DNA of 54,678 nucleotides from Candidatus Mediterraneibacter surreyensis (GCA_019118885.1 DWYB01000025.1:1-54678); one strand, 5' to 3'; shown: positions 7,683-16,410, counted from the stretch's first letter. Translations and numbers: made by a program. Notes: a model not told the origin generated them from the letters alone.

Positions 7683-9290
7683 ATGCAGTTGATACAAGTC
7701 AGAATAAACGGCTATAAGCATCTGAAGAATACATGTGTTAATTTTAATAATCAGTCGGGGAAAGAACTTTTTCATGACGGGCTTCCCATCCGTTTTTTTA
7801 TCGGCCTGAACGGTTCGGGAAAGTCTGTTTTCATGGAAGCGCTCTGTATCCTCTTTTCGCGGATCGTCCAGGACGAACAGCCCGGATTTGATTTTACTCT
7901 GGTCTATAATATATGGAGAGAGCAGAACTATCGTGTGGAAGTGACAAATGGAGAGGAACATCTCAAAATTCATGTCCTTCGGGAGGACGGGCATGAAATG
8001 ACATCGGATTCTTTTGCAGAACATCGATATTTGCTTCCGGATTATATTCTGACCTGTGCTTCAGGCGTTAATAATAATTTTTATGACATTATGGTAAGTT
8101 CTCCGAGGGAGTCTCTTCAGAGCGATCTATTTGATCTGAGCCTGCTGGGGCAAAGCAGATATGGCGAGACGGAGCGTGAACAGAAAATCAGGGATGTGCT
8201 TCTCTCCCTTCGGCGTCTGGAAGAAAATCCAATCAGCATGTTTATCGATGAGAAAAATTCGGTTCTTTCTCTGGCGGCATTTCTGGCTGTCCTGCCGGGC
8301 GGTTTGGACGATCCGGATGCGGGAGCGCAGCTACGGTGCAGGGAGAGACTGTTGTCGATGCTGGCGGATCAGCCGTGCCCGGTCAGCCTGTCATTCACGC
8401 TGGATGAGAAACGTGCCGGGGAACTTGAAGAAGAGATGGAACAGTTTGGCACAGTGTTCGGCGAATCTTCAGAAAAGCCGGGAGCAAAGAGAAAACCGGG
8501 AGGAGAATGGGGAAGACAGGCAGAAAGAAAAACAGGATGGACTACACAGCGCACTTACCAGGATGAAACGACAGATGCGGAGAATGCCCACGGAGACAGG
8601 GTTATCACCTGGCTCTTTGAACCGTTCGGAGAAGGAAATGTCAGGTATGTCAGAAAGCTGACGGAAGATTACAAGAATCCGCTGGAATTCCTCTCCAGAC
8701 TGATTCTGGCCCGCAACAGAGGACTTTTAAAAGAATGCCATATCAGTTTCCGGCTGCGGGGAACAGAGGATATACTGGAGGAAAATGCGTTCAGCGAGGG
8801 AGAGTATATGTTTCTGGTCAGAATGGGCCTGCTTGTCATGGGAAGGCAGAGAAAGGGGAGCAGCCAATGTCTGTATCTGTATGATGAGCCAGATGTCTAT
8901 CTCAACGAACGGTGGAATATCGACTTCATATCAGATGTTCAGAAAATTTTTGAAGACAGCGGTGTAAGACATGAGATTGTTATTGCAACGCATTCTTCGC
9001 TGATGCTGACTGATGCATTCCCGGAACAGCTGTATTACTTCCGCCAGAAAGAAGGTGGGGTGAGCTGCACGAACATCCAGGCATCCACGTTCGGCGGAAG
9101 CCGCAACGAGATTATGCAGGCGCTCTTTGGAACGGAACATAGTGTGGGAAGTTATTCGTACCGAAAAGTAAAAAAGCTTCTGGAGGAAGAGGACGATATC
9201 GGGAAACTAGAGGATTGTCTGGACAGCGTAGGTTCCGGTTATTTGCGCCTGCGCCTTCTGGATAAAATACAATTACTGAAGAAGAGATAA
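7683..9290 (+). CDS. ABC/OLD-like AAA ATPase, restriction-associated
   Basis: This 535-residue ATPase has Walker A GLNGSGKS at residues 41-48, a signature-like FSEGEYMF near 370, Walker B LYLYDEPD with the acidic pair at 401-402 and the switch histidine ATHSS at 437. This arrangement is that of RecF/SMC/OLD-type ATPases such as PtuA of Septu. No TOPRIM nuclease domain follows, so the protein probably supplies sensing or gating, and the HNH protein nine bases downstream supplies cleavage. A charged, low-complexity linker lies around residues 255-300. I recall an automated family name 'restriction system-associated AAA ATPase' but cannot check it here. The ATG at 7683 follows a GAGGAG-type site. 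Confidence 0.8.
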   Translation: MQLIQVRINGYKHLKNTCVNFNNQSGKELFHDGLPIRFFIGLNGSGKSVFMEALCILFSRIVQDEQPGFDFTLVYNIWREQNYRVEVTNGEEHLKIHVLREDGHEMTSDSFAEHRYLLPDYILTCASGVNNNFYDIMVSSPRESLQSDLFDLSLLGQSRYGETEREQKIRDVLLSLRRLEENPISMFIDEKNSVLSLAAFLAVLPGGLDDPDAGAQLRCRERLLSMLADQPCPVSLSFTLDEKRAGELEEEMEQFGTVFGESSEKPGAKRKPGGEWGRQAERKTGWTTQRTYQDETTDAENAHGDRVITWLFEPFGEGNVRYVRKLTEDYKNPLEFLSRLILARNRGLLKECHISFRLRGTEDILEENAFSEGEYMFLVRMGLLVMGRQRKGSSQCLYLYDEPDVYLNERWNIDFISDVQKIFEDSGVRHEIVIATHSSLMLTDAFPEQLYYFRQKEGGVSCTNIQASTFGGSRNEIMQALFGTEHSVGSYSYRKVKKLLEEEDDIGKLEDCLDSVGSGYLRLRLLDKIQLLKKR

Positions 9291-9299
9291 GAGGGAAAA

Positions 9300-10346
9300 A
9301 TGTTCTTAGAAGTGAAACAGGCGCCCTGTGCGGAAGTGCCAGGCAGACTTATGAAAATGATACAGACAATACTTGACTACTCGATCCAGTCTCTAGTGCA
9401 AGAGCCGGATTTCGAGGAGCTTTCAGAGAGTGTGGAGGAAGACTTCCGTTATCTGTTCGGAAGAGCTGCGGTTCATTCCGCTATTGAGGAATTGTTTGAA
9501 CTGCCTTATATAGAGCGGACAGTGTTGTGTGAAGCTTTTGAAAATGACAGTGAATTCAAGGATCATATAAATGATGCTTCCTATTCTTTCCGGAGAATTC
9601 CAGAAAATGAAAATAAAGTTCTGAGCAATCTGTGTAATGCGTTATATGACGAGGTGAGAAGCGGACTTCCGGCAGGTAATAAGACGGAATTTAATGTGCG
9701 GCTTCTGCAGACCCAGTTTGCACAGACAAACGGAGCGCTGGGGCGGGTATGCCCGGTCTGTGTCAGGGAACTTGTGTTTCCTCTGGGGGAAGGAGAGGTG
9801 GACCATTACTTCCCCCGAAAGAAGTACCCTGCGCTGGCGCTACATCCCTACAATTTGCTTCCGATCTGTTCGGATTGCAATGGAGTTCGCATGAAACATA
9901 TGAAAAGTCCTTTTGAGGCATCCGACAGAGGACCGGGAGAGCTGCGGAATGTGTATCTTCCCTATCTGCGTGCCGCGCGTCCAGAGATTGAGTTCAAAGT
10001 GTCTGGAGATGAGTCGCGGAGGATTCTTATGCGGCCAGTGCCCGGTGCAGATGGATATGCCGGAAGAAGAATTGAGAATATGGAGAGACTTTATCATCTC
10101 GGGGAAAGGTGGAGTGAAATCCTCCAGTTTGTATGTGATGATGTCATGGCTGAACTGGCGGAGCAGCGTCGGGATACGGATACCCGGGAAGAATGGATCG
10201 AAAAACTGCGAGGAATCCTGAGGTCAAATGCGCAGAGTACCCGGGACCGCATTGAGTTTGTAAAAGGGATCTATTGCGGCTGGCTGAATGAAAAAACGGA
10301 TCAGGAGCTGGAGAATATATTTGGCAGCGGGAAAACGGAAGTATGA
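9300..10346 (+). CDS. HNH endonuclease-like protein (PtuB-like partner)
   Basis: This 348-residue protein has a helical N-terminal half and a His-Cys-type HNH core: CPVC at 151-154, DHYFP starting at 168 with the general-base His169, Asn185 in HPYNLLP, and CSDCN with cysteines at 190 and 193. The four cysteines would bind a structural zinc, and the His/Asn pair would build the beta-beta-alpha metal site. This order matches HNH proteins paired with ABC-type ATPases in Septu-like systems. It is the last gene of the five-gene unit and is co-directional with the ATPase at a gap of only nine bases. It is the only recognisable nuclease in the locus. Activity on DNA versus RNA cannot be decided from sequence. 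Confidence 0.8.
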   Translation: MFLEVKQAPCAEVPGRLMKMIQTILDYSIQSLVQEPDFEELSESVEEDFRYLFGRAAVHSAIEELFELPYIERTVLCEAFENDSEFKDHINDASYSFRRIPENENKVLSNLCNALYDEVRSGLPAGNKTEFNVRLLQTQFAQTNGALGRVCPVCVRELVFPLGEGEVDHYFPRKKYPALALHPYNLLPICSDCNGVRMKHMKSPFEASDRGPGELRNVYLPYLRAARPEIEFKVSGDESRRILMRPVPGADGYAGRRIENMERLYHLGERWSEILQFVCDDVMAELAEQRRDTDTREEWIEKLRGILRSNAQSTRDRIEFVKGIYCGWLNEKTDQELENIFGSGKTEV

Positions 10347-10430
10347 TGAGCGATATCTTCATTTAATAAGCAGAATAACCAGTTTGAAGGTGATGAGGGA
10401 AATTGAAAATATTCGGAAGGAGAAACTATT

Positions 10431-11636
10431 ATGTCTAATGCAGTTGTTACATTGAGAAAAGGCGCGGGCCGTACGCTCAAGCAGGGCGGACCATGGATTT
10501 ACGACAATGAGATAGAAAGTATTATGGGAAGCTTTGAGGACGGAGATATCGTGCTCGTCCATGATTTCGACGGTTATCCGCTGGGGCGTGGATTTATCAA
10601 CCGAAATTCAAAACTGACGGTGCGCATGATGACGAGAAACCGTGACACGGAAATTAATGAAGATTTCATCCGCATGCGCGTACAGAATGCATGGGAGTAC
10701 CGGAAAAAAGTGATGGATGATATTTCCAGCTGCCGGGTGATCTTCGGAGAAGCAGATTTCCTGCCGGGTATCGTGGTGGACAAGTTCGCGGATGTGCTGG
10801 TGGTGGAATCTCTCGCTTTGGGAATCGACCGCTTTAAATTGATGATCGTGGATATTTTAAAAGAACTGATGGAGAAAGACGGCATCCACATTCGGGGCGT
10901 CTATGAGCGCAGTGACGCGAAAGTACGCGAGCAGGAAGGGATGGAGCGCCGTAAGGGATTTATCGGCGAGCCTTTTGATACAAAGGTGGAGATCGTGGAG
11001 AACGGCGTGCGCTATTATGTGGACGTAAAGGACGGACAGAAGACCGGCTTCTTCCTTGATCAGAAATACAACAGACGGGCAGTGGCAAAGCTCTGCAAAG
11101 GAGCCCGGGTGCTGGACTGCTTTACCCATACCGGTTCCTTTGCCCTGAATGCAGGAATTGCAGGAGCAGAGCACGTGACCGGAGTGGACGCCTCTGAGCT
11201 GGGGGTTGCTCAAGCGAGAGAAAATGCCGCCCTGAACGGACTGGAAGACCGGGTGGAGTTTATCTGTGAAGACGTCTTTGACCTGCTCCCTCGTCTGGAG
11301 AAGCAGGGAGAGAAATATGACGTGGTCATCCTTGATCCGCCGGCATTTACGAAATCGAGAAGCTCAATCAAAAAAGCGGTGAAAGGATACCGGGAAATCA
11401 ATCTGAGGGGAATGAAGCTTGTAAAAGACGGAGGGTATCTCGCTACCTGTTCCTGTTCACATTTTATGGATCAGGAACTGTTTACCAAGACGATCGGGCA
11501 GGCGGCGCAGAATGTGCATAAGAGGCTGCGGCAGGTGGAGTTCAGGACGCAGGCGCCGGATCATCCGATATTGTGGGGAGCGGGGGATTCTTATTATCTG
11601 AAGTTTTATGTGTTTCAAGTGTGTGAGGAGAAGTAG
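10431..11636 (+). CDS. rlmI: Class I SAM-dependent rRNA methyltransferase, RlmI/RlmK-like (23S m5C1962-type)
   Basis: An N-terminal PUA RNA-binding domain (about 1-80, GGPWIYDNEI) is followed by an RlmI-type linker and a Rossmann methyltransferase domain with VLDCFTHTGSF near 223-233. The catalytic-motif region LDPPAFTKS lies near 300 and a conserved CSCSHFM near 340. The length of 401 residues is usual for this family, which methylates a 23S rRNA cytosine at carbon 5. The start at 10431 is supported by AAGGAG nine bases upstream. It follows the HNH gene by 84 bases with no clear terminator, so some read-through from the defence unit is possible. Assignment to the exact RlmI substrate is by family. 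Confidence 0.85.
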   Translation: MSNAVVTLRKGAGRTLKQGGPWIYDNEIESIMGSFEDGDIVLVHDFDGYPLGRGFINRNSKLTVRMMTRNRDTEINEDFIRMRVQNAWEYRKKVMDDISSCRVIFGEADFLPGIVVDKFADVLVVESLALGIDRFKLMIVDILKELMEKDGIHIRGVYERSDAKVREQEGMERRKGFIGEPFDTKVEIVENGVRYYVDVKDGQKTGFFLDQKYNRRAVAKLCKGARVLDCFTHTGSFALNAGIAGAEHVTGVDASELGVAQARENAALNGLEDRVEFICEDVFDLLPRLEKQGEKYDVVILDPPAFTKSRSSIKKAVKGYREINLRGMKLVKDGGYLATCSCSHFMDQELFTKTIGQAAQNVHKRLRQVEFRTQAPDHPILWGAGDSYYLKFYVFQVCEEK

Positions 11637-11715
11637 TTACAGAAGAAATGGGGCTGAATCTTGGAATAGAGTCTAAGATGGCGATAATCAAGCGAGGAAG
11701 AATGGGGAAAATTAT

Positions 11716-12645
11716 ATGGAAGAAAGAAATGAAATTGTATTGTTTACAGATAATGGTATAAAACTCGAAGTGCCAATAACGCCCGAGCAGGAAACTGTAT
11801 GGCTGACACAGGAACAAATGTCAGTGTTGTTTGAGACTGCACGTTCTTCTATAGCTTATCACATTGGAAATATTTTCAAAGAAGGCGAATTGGATAAAAA
11901 CACTTCTGTCGAAATTTTCGACAGAAGTGAAAATAAAGCATCGAGACCTCCCATGTATTATAATTTGGATGTAATTATCTCAGTGGGATATCGGGTGAAA
12001 TCTAAACGGGGGGTTGCCTTTAGAAAATGGGCAAACTCAGTTTTGAAACAGTACATAATCAAGGGGTATGCCGTGAACCATAATCGTATGAATCAGCTAA
12101 ACGAGGTAATACGAGTTATGAAAAGAGTGGAGAACAGCCTTGATACAAAACAGGTATTGACAGTAGTAGAGCGGTACAGTCAGGCACTGGAACTGCTGGA
12201 CGCCTATGATCATCAGAATATGGGACGACCGACTGGAAGGAAGACTTCATATATTTTAACCTACGAAGAATGCCGCAAAGTAATCGATGAAATGAAGTTT
12301 GGTGACAGCAGCTCCTTATTCGGAAATGAAAAAGACGAATCCTTTAAGGGAAGTATCGGTGCTATTTACCAGAGTTTTGGTGGTGTGGATTTATATCCTA
12401 GTATGGAAGAAAAAGCGGCTAATTTGTTATATTTTGTCACCAAAAATCATAGCTTTTCTGATGGAAATAAGCGGATAGCAGCAACAATGTTTCTTTATTT
12501 TCTTAATAAAAATGAGGCATTGTTTAGAGATGGGGTAAAAACAATCGATGATCATACGTTGGTGGCTTTGACAATTATGATTGCAGAATCAAAACCGGAA
12601 GAAAAAGAAATGATGATAAGTGTCATTATGAATTGCATGGGTTGA
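11716..12645 (+). CDS. RhuM family protein fused to a Fic/Doc domain
   Basis: Residues 1-165 or so match the RhuM virulence-associated family (WLTQEQMSVLFETARSSIAYHI, then YYNLDVIISVGYRVKSKRG). The C-terminal half is a Fic/Doc domain with motif HSFSDGNKRIA at 245-255. The motif has GNK rather than GNG, as in the Doc toxin, whose family transfers phosphate to EF-Tu; canonical Fic proteins transfer AMP. The active-site His245 and the GNKR anion-binding residues are intact. No separate antitoxin gene is visible beside it. An inhibitory helix could be internal, and the RhuM part could play that role, but I cannot show it. A weak site (GAAGAATGGGG) precedes the ATG. Confidence 0.8.
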   Translation: MEERNEIVLFTDNGIKLEVPITPEQETVWLTQEQMSVLFETARSSIAYHIGNIFKEGELDKNTSVEIFDRSENKASRPPMYYNLDVIISVGYRVKSKRGVAFRKWANSVLKQYIIKGYAVNHNRMNQLNEVIRVMKRVENSLDTKQVLTVVERYSQALELLDAYDHQNMGRPTGRKTSYILTYEECRKVIDEMKFGDSSSLFGNEKDESFKGSIGAIYQSFGGVDLYPSMEEKAANLLYFVTKNHSFSDGNKRIAATMFLYFLNKNEALFRDGVKTIDDHTLVALTIMIAESKPEEKEMMISVIMNCMG

Positions 12646-12717
12646 TTAAAGAATATATAAAATATTTATCAATGGTAAAAATAACAAAACGATTAAAATT
12701 GATGAAAGGATAATATC

Positions 12718-13656
12718 ATGTGCACCTGTATCACCTACACCAACAACGATTTCTACTTCGGCCGCAACCTTGATCTTGACTGTTCTTTTGGCGAAACCGT
12801 CACGATCACCCCGCGCAATTTTCCTCTTATTTTCCGGAAAGCAGGGCGGCAGGATCACCACTATGCCATGATCGGCATGGCGTCGGCAAACGACGGTTTC
12901 CCGCTGTATGCCGAAGCTGTCAACGAAAAGGGGCTGGCGATGGCGGGGCTAAATTTCCCGGGAAATGCATACTATCAGAAACCGGACGGCGAAGGCCTTG
13001 AGATTACTTCGTTTGAAGTGATTGCGTGGATTTTGGGAAAATGTGATTCTGTGGCGGAAGCGGAGAAGTTTCTGGGTGAAATGAAGATTGTTGATCTTGC
13101 ATTTTCGGATCAGATGCCGCCTGCACCGCTTCACTGGATGATTGCAGACCGTGAGAGATGTCTTGTTCTTGAAGCAGTCAGAGATGGTCTGAAAGTATAT
13201 GAAAATCCATTTGGAGTGCTGACGAACAATCCACCTTTTGAGTATCACAGGATGAATATGAACAATTATATGAACCTGTCGGCGGAGAGTCCGCGAAACC
13301 ACTTTGCGGACAAGCTGAATCTCAGGCCTTATGCACAGGGGATGGGAGCCATCGGGCTTCCGGGTGACGCCTCATCGGCGTCCCGCTTTGTGCGCGCTGC
13401 ATTTTTGAAGTGGAATTCCGCGGCGCCGGAAGAGGAAAAGGCGAATGTCTCACAGTTTTTCCACATTCTGGACAGTGTGGCCATGGTCCGCGGGGCTGTG
13501 GTAACAGATCAGGGAACTTATGATATTACCACATATTCCTGCTGCGCCAATGCGAGGACAGGCGTTTACTATTATAAGACGTATGACGACTGCCAGGTAC
13601 GTGCAGTGGATATGTATGAGACAGATCTAAACGGGAGCGAACTAATTCAAAAATAA
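12718..13656 (+). CDS. bsh: Choloylglycine hydrolase family protein, probable bile salt hydrolase
   Basis: After removal of Met1 the protein starts with the N-terminal nucleophile Cys2 (MCTC). Other conserved active-site residues align by motif: Arg16 and Asp19 in FGRNLD, Asn79 in GLNFPGN, Asn170/171 in TNNPPF and Arg223 in SASRFVR. These match the Cys, Arg, Asp, Asn, Arg set of bile salt hydrolases, which cleave glycine or taurine from bile acids. The loop between Cys2 and the conserved Arg is two residues shorter than in the well-known clostridial enzyme. No signal peptide is seen, so the enzyme is cytoplasmic. Penicillin V acylases share the fold, so substrate preference is inferred. The gene has its own short AT-rich upstream region and a hairpin downstream. 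Confidence 0.85.
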   Translation: MCTCITYTNNDFYFGRNLDLDCSFGETVTITPRNFPLIFRKAGRQDHHYAMIGMASANDGFPLYAEAVNEKGLAMAGLNFPGNAYYQKPDGEGLEITSFEVIAWILGKCDSVAEAEKFLGEMKIVDLAFSDQMPPAPLHWMIADRERCLVLEAVRDGLKVYENPFGVLTNNPPFEYHRMNMNNYMNLSAESPRNHFADKLNLRPYAQGMGAIGLPGDASSASRFVRAAFLKWNSAAPEEEKANVSQFFHILDSVAMVRGAVVTDQGTYDITTYSCCANARTGVYYYKTYDDCQVRAVDMYETDLNGSELIQK

Positions 13657-13691
13657 CAGTTCAGTTCAGACAGCCCCATGGCTGAACTGTT
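13655..13691 (+). terminator. Hairpin after bsh
   Basis: The arms AACAGTTCAG (13655-13664) and CTGAACTGTT (13682-13691) are a perfect 10-bp inverted repeat starting at the bsh stop codon. No clear T-run follows, so termination may be weak or factor-dependent. The same arm sequence recurs elsewhere in the window. Confidence 0.5.
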
Positions 13692-13703
13692 ATCTGAAAA
13701 ACG

Positions 13704-13732
13704 TTGACATTTTAAGTTTAAAGTGATAAAGT
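13704..13732 (+). promoter_or_regulatory. Sigma-A promoter of the T-box transcript
   Basis: TTGACA at 13704-13709, a 17-base spacer and TAAAGT at 13727-13732. Transcription would start near 13739, just ahead of Stem I of the T-box. Confidence 0.75.
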
Positions 13733-13737
13733 GTTAC

Positions 13738-14023
13738 CAGACCGATGAGGAAGAGCAAGTAACTTCAGTGGACGCTTCACAGAGAGCCGCGGGCGGTGGG
13801 ATCGCGGTATGCCGGACTTGGAGTGAATGGGCTTCTGAGGGCGAGTTGAAATTTGGAGTAGGCGAGCCGGAGAACTGACTCCGTTATCAAAGAAAGCATA
13901 TGTCAGTATGCATGAGTGGATGTAGTATATTACGTCAAGCCGGGTGGCACCGCAGGAGTATTTGTATGAATTACAGCTCTTGTCCCTGCAATTTTATTGT
14001 ATGGGATAAGGGCTTTTTGTTTT
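13738..14023 (+). ncRNA. T-box riboswitch leader, probable tryptophan specifier (UGG)
   Basis: The T-box core GGGTGGCACCGC lies at 13942-13953 and can form the antiterminator. It is followed by a terminator whose arms are at 13975-13986 and 14003-14014, with a T-rich tail to 14023. Stem I hallmarks are present: the GATGAGGAAGAG region near 13743 and the AGAGAGCCGCGGG loop near 13783. The candidate specifier loop reads GAA-TGG-GCTTCTGAG with TGG at 13828-13830, which follows the usual GAA-codon-purine pattern. Tryptophan is therefore the best reading, with one-base register shifts as the alternative. Uncharged tRNA would favour read-through into the two downstream genes. Confidence 0.9.
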
Positions 14024-14107
14024 GTGGAAAAACGCACTGCATTGAAAATGAATGATATCCCATATGCTATGCGATATATGGCAGCACAGAGGAAAGGAGA
14101 TATTACC

Positions 14108-15217
14108 ATGAAACTTGAAAATTACGAAGTACACCTTCCGAACTATTCTATCGGAGATAAAATTTATGACAAGATCGGGCCTGTATGTGAATCATATGGA
14201 AAGAAAGTTCTTGTAATCGGAGGAAGGAAAGCACTTGCAGCTGCATACGATAAGATCAGGTCCTATGTAGATCAGACGAATCTTGAGATTATCGGAAAAG
14301 AGATTTACGGTGAGAATTGTACATATGCCACAGTGGAAAAGCTGCGCGCCATGCCTCTTTATCAGGAGGCTGACATGGTATTCGGCGTAGGCGGCGGCAA
14401 GGCGCTGGACACGGTGAAGTGTTTGTGCATTACAGATGATAAGCCGGTCTTTGCATTTCCGACGATCGCGTCCAACTGTTCCGCCTGTACATCGGTTTCC
14501 ATTATGTACAATGAGGACGGCACATTTCTGAAACCGCATTTTTTTATCAGGCCGGTCATGCATTCGTTTATTGATACGGAAATTATTGCCAAGGCGCCCA
14601 GCCAGTATATGTGGGCGGGGATCGGTGATACCTATGCGAAATATTATGAGGCCACGATCTCGTCAAGGGATGAACAGCTGGAACATTTTACAGCTCTTGG
14701 CGTGGCGGTCAGCCGGATGTGCTGTGACCCGCTGATCCAGTACGGGCCGAAAGCACTGGAAGATCACAAGAAAGGGCTCTGTACATATGACGTGGAGCAG
14801 GTCGTGCTGGCAATTGTCGTGACCACGGGAATTGCCTCTATCTTCCTGACAAAAGATTACACGCCGGACTACAACAGCGGTCTCGCACATGCCATATTCT
14901 ATGCTATGACGTCTTATCCGGTCATCGAGGAGAGGCATCTGCATGGCGAGGTAGTCGGATTCGGCATCCTGCTGGCGCTGCTCGTTGATCAGCAGTATGA
15001 CGAATTTGAGAAGATCTACAGGCTGAACCGGGCGGTTGAGCTACCGGTTTCACTGGAAGACATCGAGATCACGGATGAACAGTGGGATGAGTGTATGGAT
15101 CGCATCCCGGAAATGTCGGATGTGGCTCATTATCCGTATAAGGTGACAAAGGAAATGCTGACAGAGGCAATGGACAGACTGAAAGAAAGAGTGAGAAGAG
15201 ACAATGAAGAAGAATAA
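14108..15217 (+). CDS. Iron-containing alcohol dehydrogenase family protein (GldA-like)
   Basis: This 369-residue dehydrogenase resembles glycerol-1-phosphate/glycerol dehydrogenases. It has the nucleotide-binding GVGGGKALDT near residue 96, a metal Asp in GIGDTYAKYYE, and metal His residues in SGLAHAIFY and ERHLHGEVVGFG. The start at 14108 is chosen because GGAAAGGAGA lies eight bases upstream; an in-frame ATG-like extension to 13997 would run into the T-box terminator. The gene is the first under T-box control, so its substrate may relate to amino-acid (perhaps aromatic) metabolism rather than glycerol; that is inference. It overlaps the next gene by 14 bases, which suggests translational coupling. 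Confidence 0.8.
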   Translation: MKLENYEVHLPNYSIGDKIYDKIGPVCESYGKKVLVIGGRKALAAAYDKIRSYVDQTNLEIIGKEIYGENCTYATVEKLRAMPLYQEADMVFGVGGGKALDTVKCLCITDDKPVFAFPTIASNCSACTSVSIMYNEDGTFLKPHFFIRPVMHSFIDTEIIAKAPSQYMWAGIGDTYAKYYEATISSRDEQLEHFTALGVAVSRMCCDPLIQYGPKALEDHKKGLCTYDVEQVVLAIVVTTGIASIFLTKDYTPDYNSGLAHAIFYAMTSYPVIEERHLHGEVVGFGILLALLVDQQYDEFEKIYRLNRAVELPVSLEDIEITDEQWDECMDRIPEMSDVAHYPYKVTKEMLTEAMDRLKERVRRDNEEE

Positions 15218-16385
15218 AACAGGAGCAGTCATTCTGGGAGTGGCATTTGTATGGTTTACGACACATTTCGGAGGCGGATTCGCATCAGGAGCGCAGATAT
15301 ACAGCTATTTCGTAAGGTACGGTATCTGGTGCCTGATCATGCCGGTGTTTGCAATGCTCTACAACACTGTTTTCTTTGCATACAGCCTGCGCTTTGCAAG
15401 GAAACATCAGGTTTACGACTACAGATCCTACAATAATGCGTTTTACGGAAGGTTTGCCCCCATATTTTCGAACTTGTTCGAGATCCTTTATGTCTGCGTG
15501 ATGTGCGTGGCTCCGGCAGTTGCATTTGCCACAGGCGGCGCTACGCTGAGCACACTGACAGGGCTTCCGTATCTGCTCTGCACTTTCCTGATCGGTGTGT
15601 TTATCTTTGTGGTTGCCATATTCGGGACAGATCTGGTGCGGAAAGTAGCATCCGTACTGTCCATCTGCATTATCGCGGGACTGCTGATCGTATATATTCC
15701 CAATATTATTTCCGGCTTATCGGGAATCTCGGCAGCTGCGGAGAGTATGACAAAGGCAGATCTGCCATTTGGAGATGCGCTTTACTCAGCGTTTCTCTAC
15801 GGAACATTCCAGCTCTCCAACATTGCGGTGTTTGTACAGCATGCGAAATCATTTGACAGACCGGGCGACGCAGTGAAGAGCATGGGAGCGGGATTTGTGG
15901 TAAATGCGCTGATGATGGTCATGGTCGTGCTCGGGCTTATGACGGTTTACACGAATCCGGATGCTGCCGGGCAGAGTGTGCCCACGCTCTTTATGGTACA
16001 GAACGGTGTGGGAGCTTCCTTTATGACTCCCCTTATTTCCATTCTGATCATTCTCGGCGCCGTGTCTACTGCTGTCAATATGGTAGCGGCAATGGTGAAG
16101 AGAATCTGCGGCGAGAAGGAAGATAAAGTATCCGGCGAAGGAGAACGGGCATCGGATGAAGCCGAAGCAGCAGAGGAGCCGGCAGGAAAGAGGAGATTTC
16201 AGGTTACGCGAAAAGAGATTATTGCGGCGCTCATCTGCTGTATTGTGGATTTCGGGATCGCCCAGTTCGGGCTGCTTACCCTGATCCAGAAAGCGTACAG
16301 TTTTCTTGCCTACCTGGCGATACCGGTTATTCTTATTCCATATATTATTCATATGATAGCGACAAGATTTGACACAAAAAATTGA
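15204..16385 (+). CDS. YkvI-like membrane transporter
   Basis: This 393-residue hydrophobic protein has roughly ten to eleven membrane segments. The first helix carries the glycine-rich THFGGGFASGAQ, a feature of APC-superfamily carriers related to YkvI. A charged cytoplasmic loop (residues about 300-335, KEDKVSGEGERASDEAEAAEE) separates the last three helices. It overlaps the dehydrogenase gene and shares its T-box, so an amino acid or aromatic compound is a likely cargo (inferred, no transport motif proves it). The stop codon overlaps the promoter of feoA. Confidence 0.75.
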   Translation: MKKNKTGAVILGVAFVWFTTHFGGGFASGAQIYSYFVRYGIWCLIMPVFAMLYNTVFFAYSLRFARKHQVYDYRSYNNAFYGRFAPIFSNLFEILYVCVMCVAPAVAFATGGATLSTLTGLPYLLCTFLIGVFIFVVAIFGTDLVRKVASVLSICIIAGLLIVYIPNIISGLSGISAAAESMTKADLPFGDALYSAFLYGTFQLSNIAVFVQHAKSFDRPGDAVKSMGAGFVVNALMMVMVVLGLMTVYTNPDAAGQSVPTLFMVQNGVGASFMTPLISILIILGAVSTAVNMVAAMVKRICGEKEDKVSGEGERASDEAEAAEEPAGKRRFQVTRKEIIAALICCIVDFGIAQFGLLTLIQKAYSFLAYLAIPVILIPYIIHMIATRFDTKN

Positions 16386-16410
16386 CTTATGCAGTCTCAC
16401 CATATATAAT
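16382..16410 (+). promoter_or_regulatory. Sigma-A promoter of feoAB
   Basis: TTGACT at 16382-16387, a 17-base spacer and TATAAT at 16405-16410, overlapping the end of the upstream transporter gene. I see no convincing iron-repressor box around it. Confidence 0.75.

Noticed and set aside
13997-14107. An N-terminal extension of the GldA-like dehydrogenase
   Set aside because: It would start inside the T-box terminator and lacks a ribosome site; the ATG at 14108 has a strong one.
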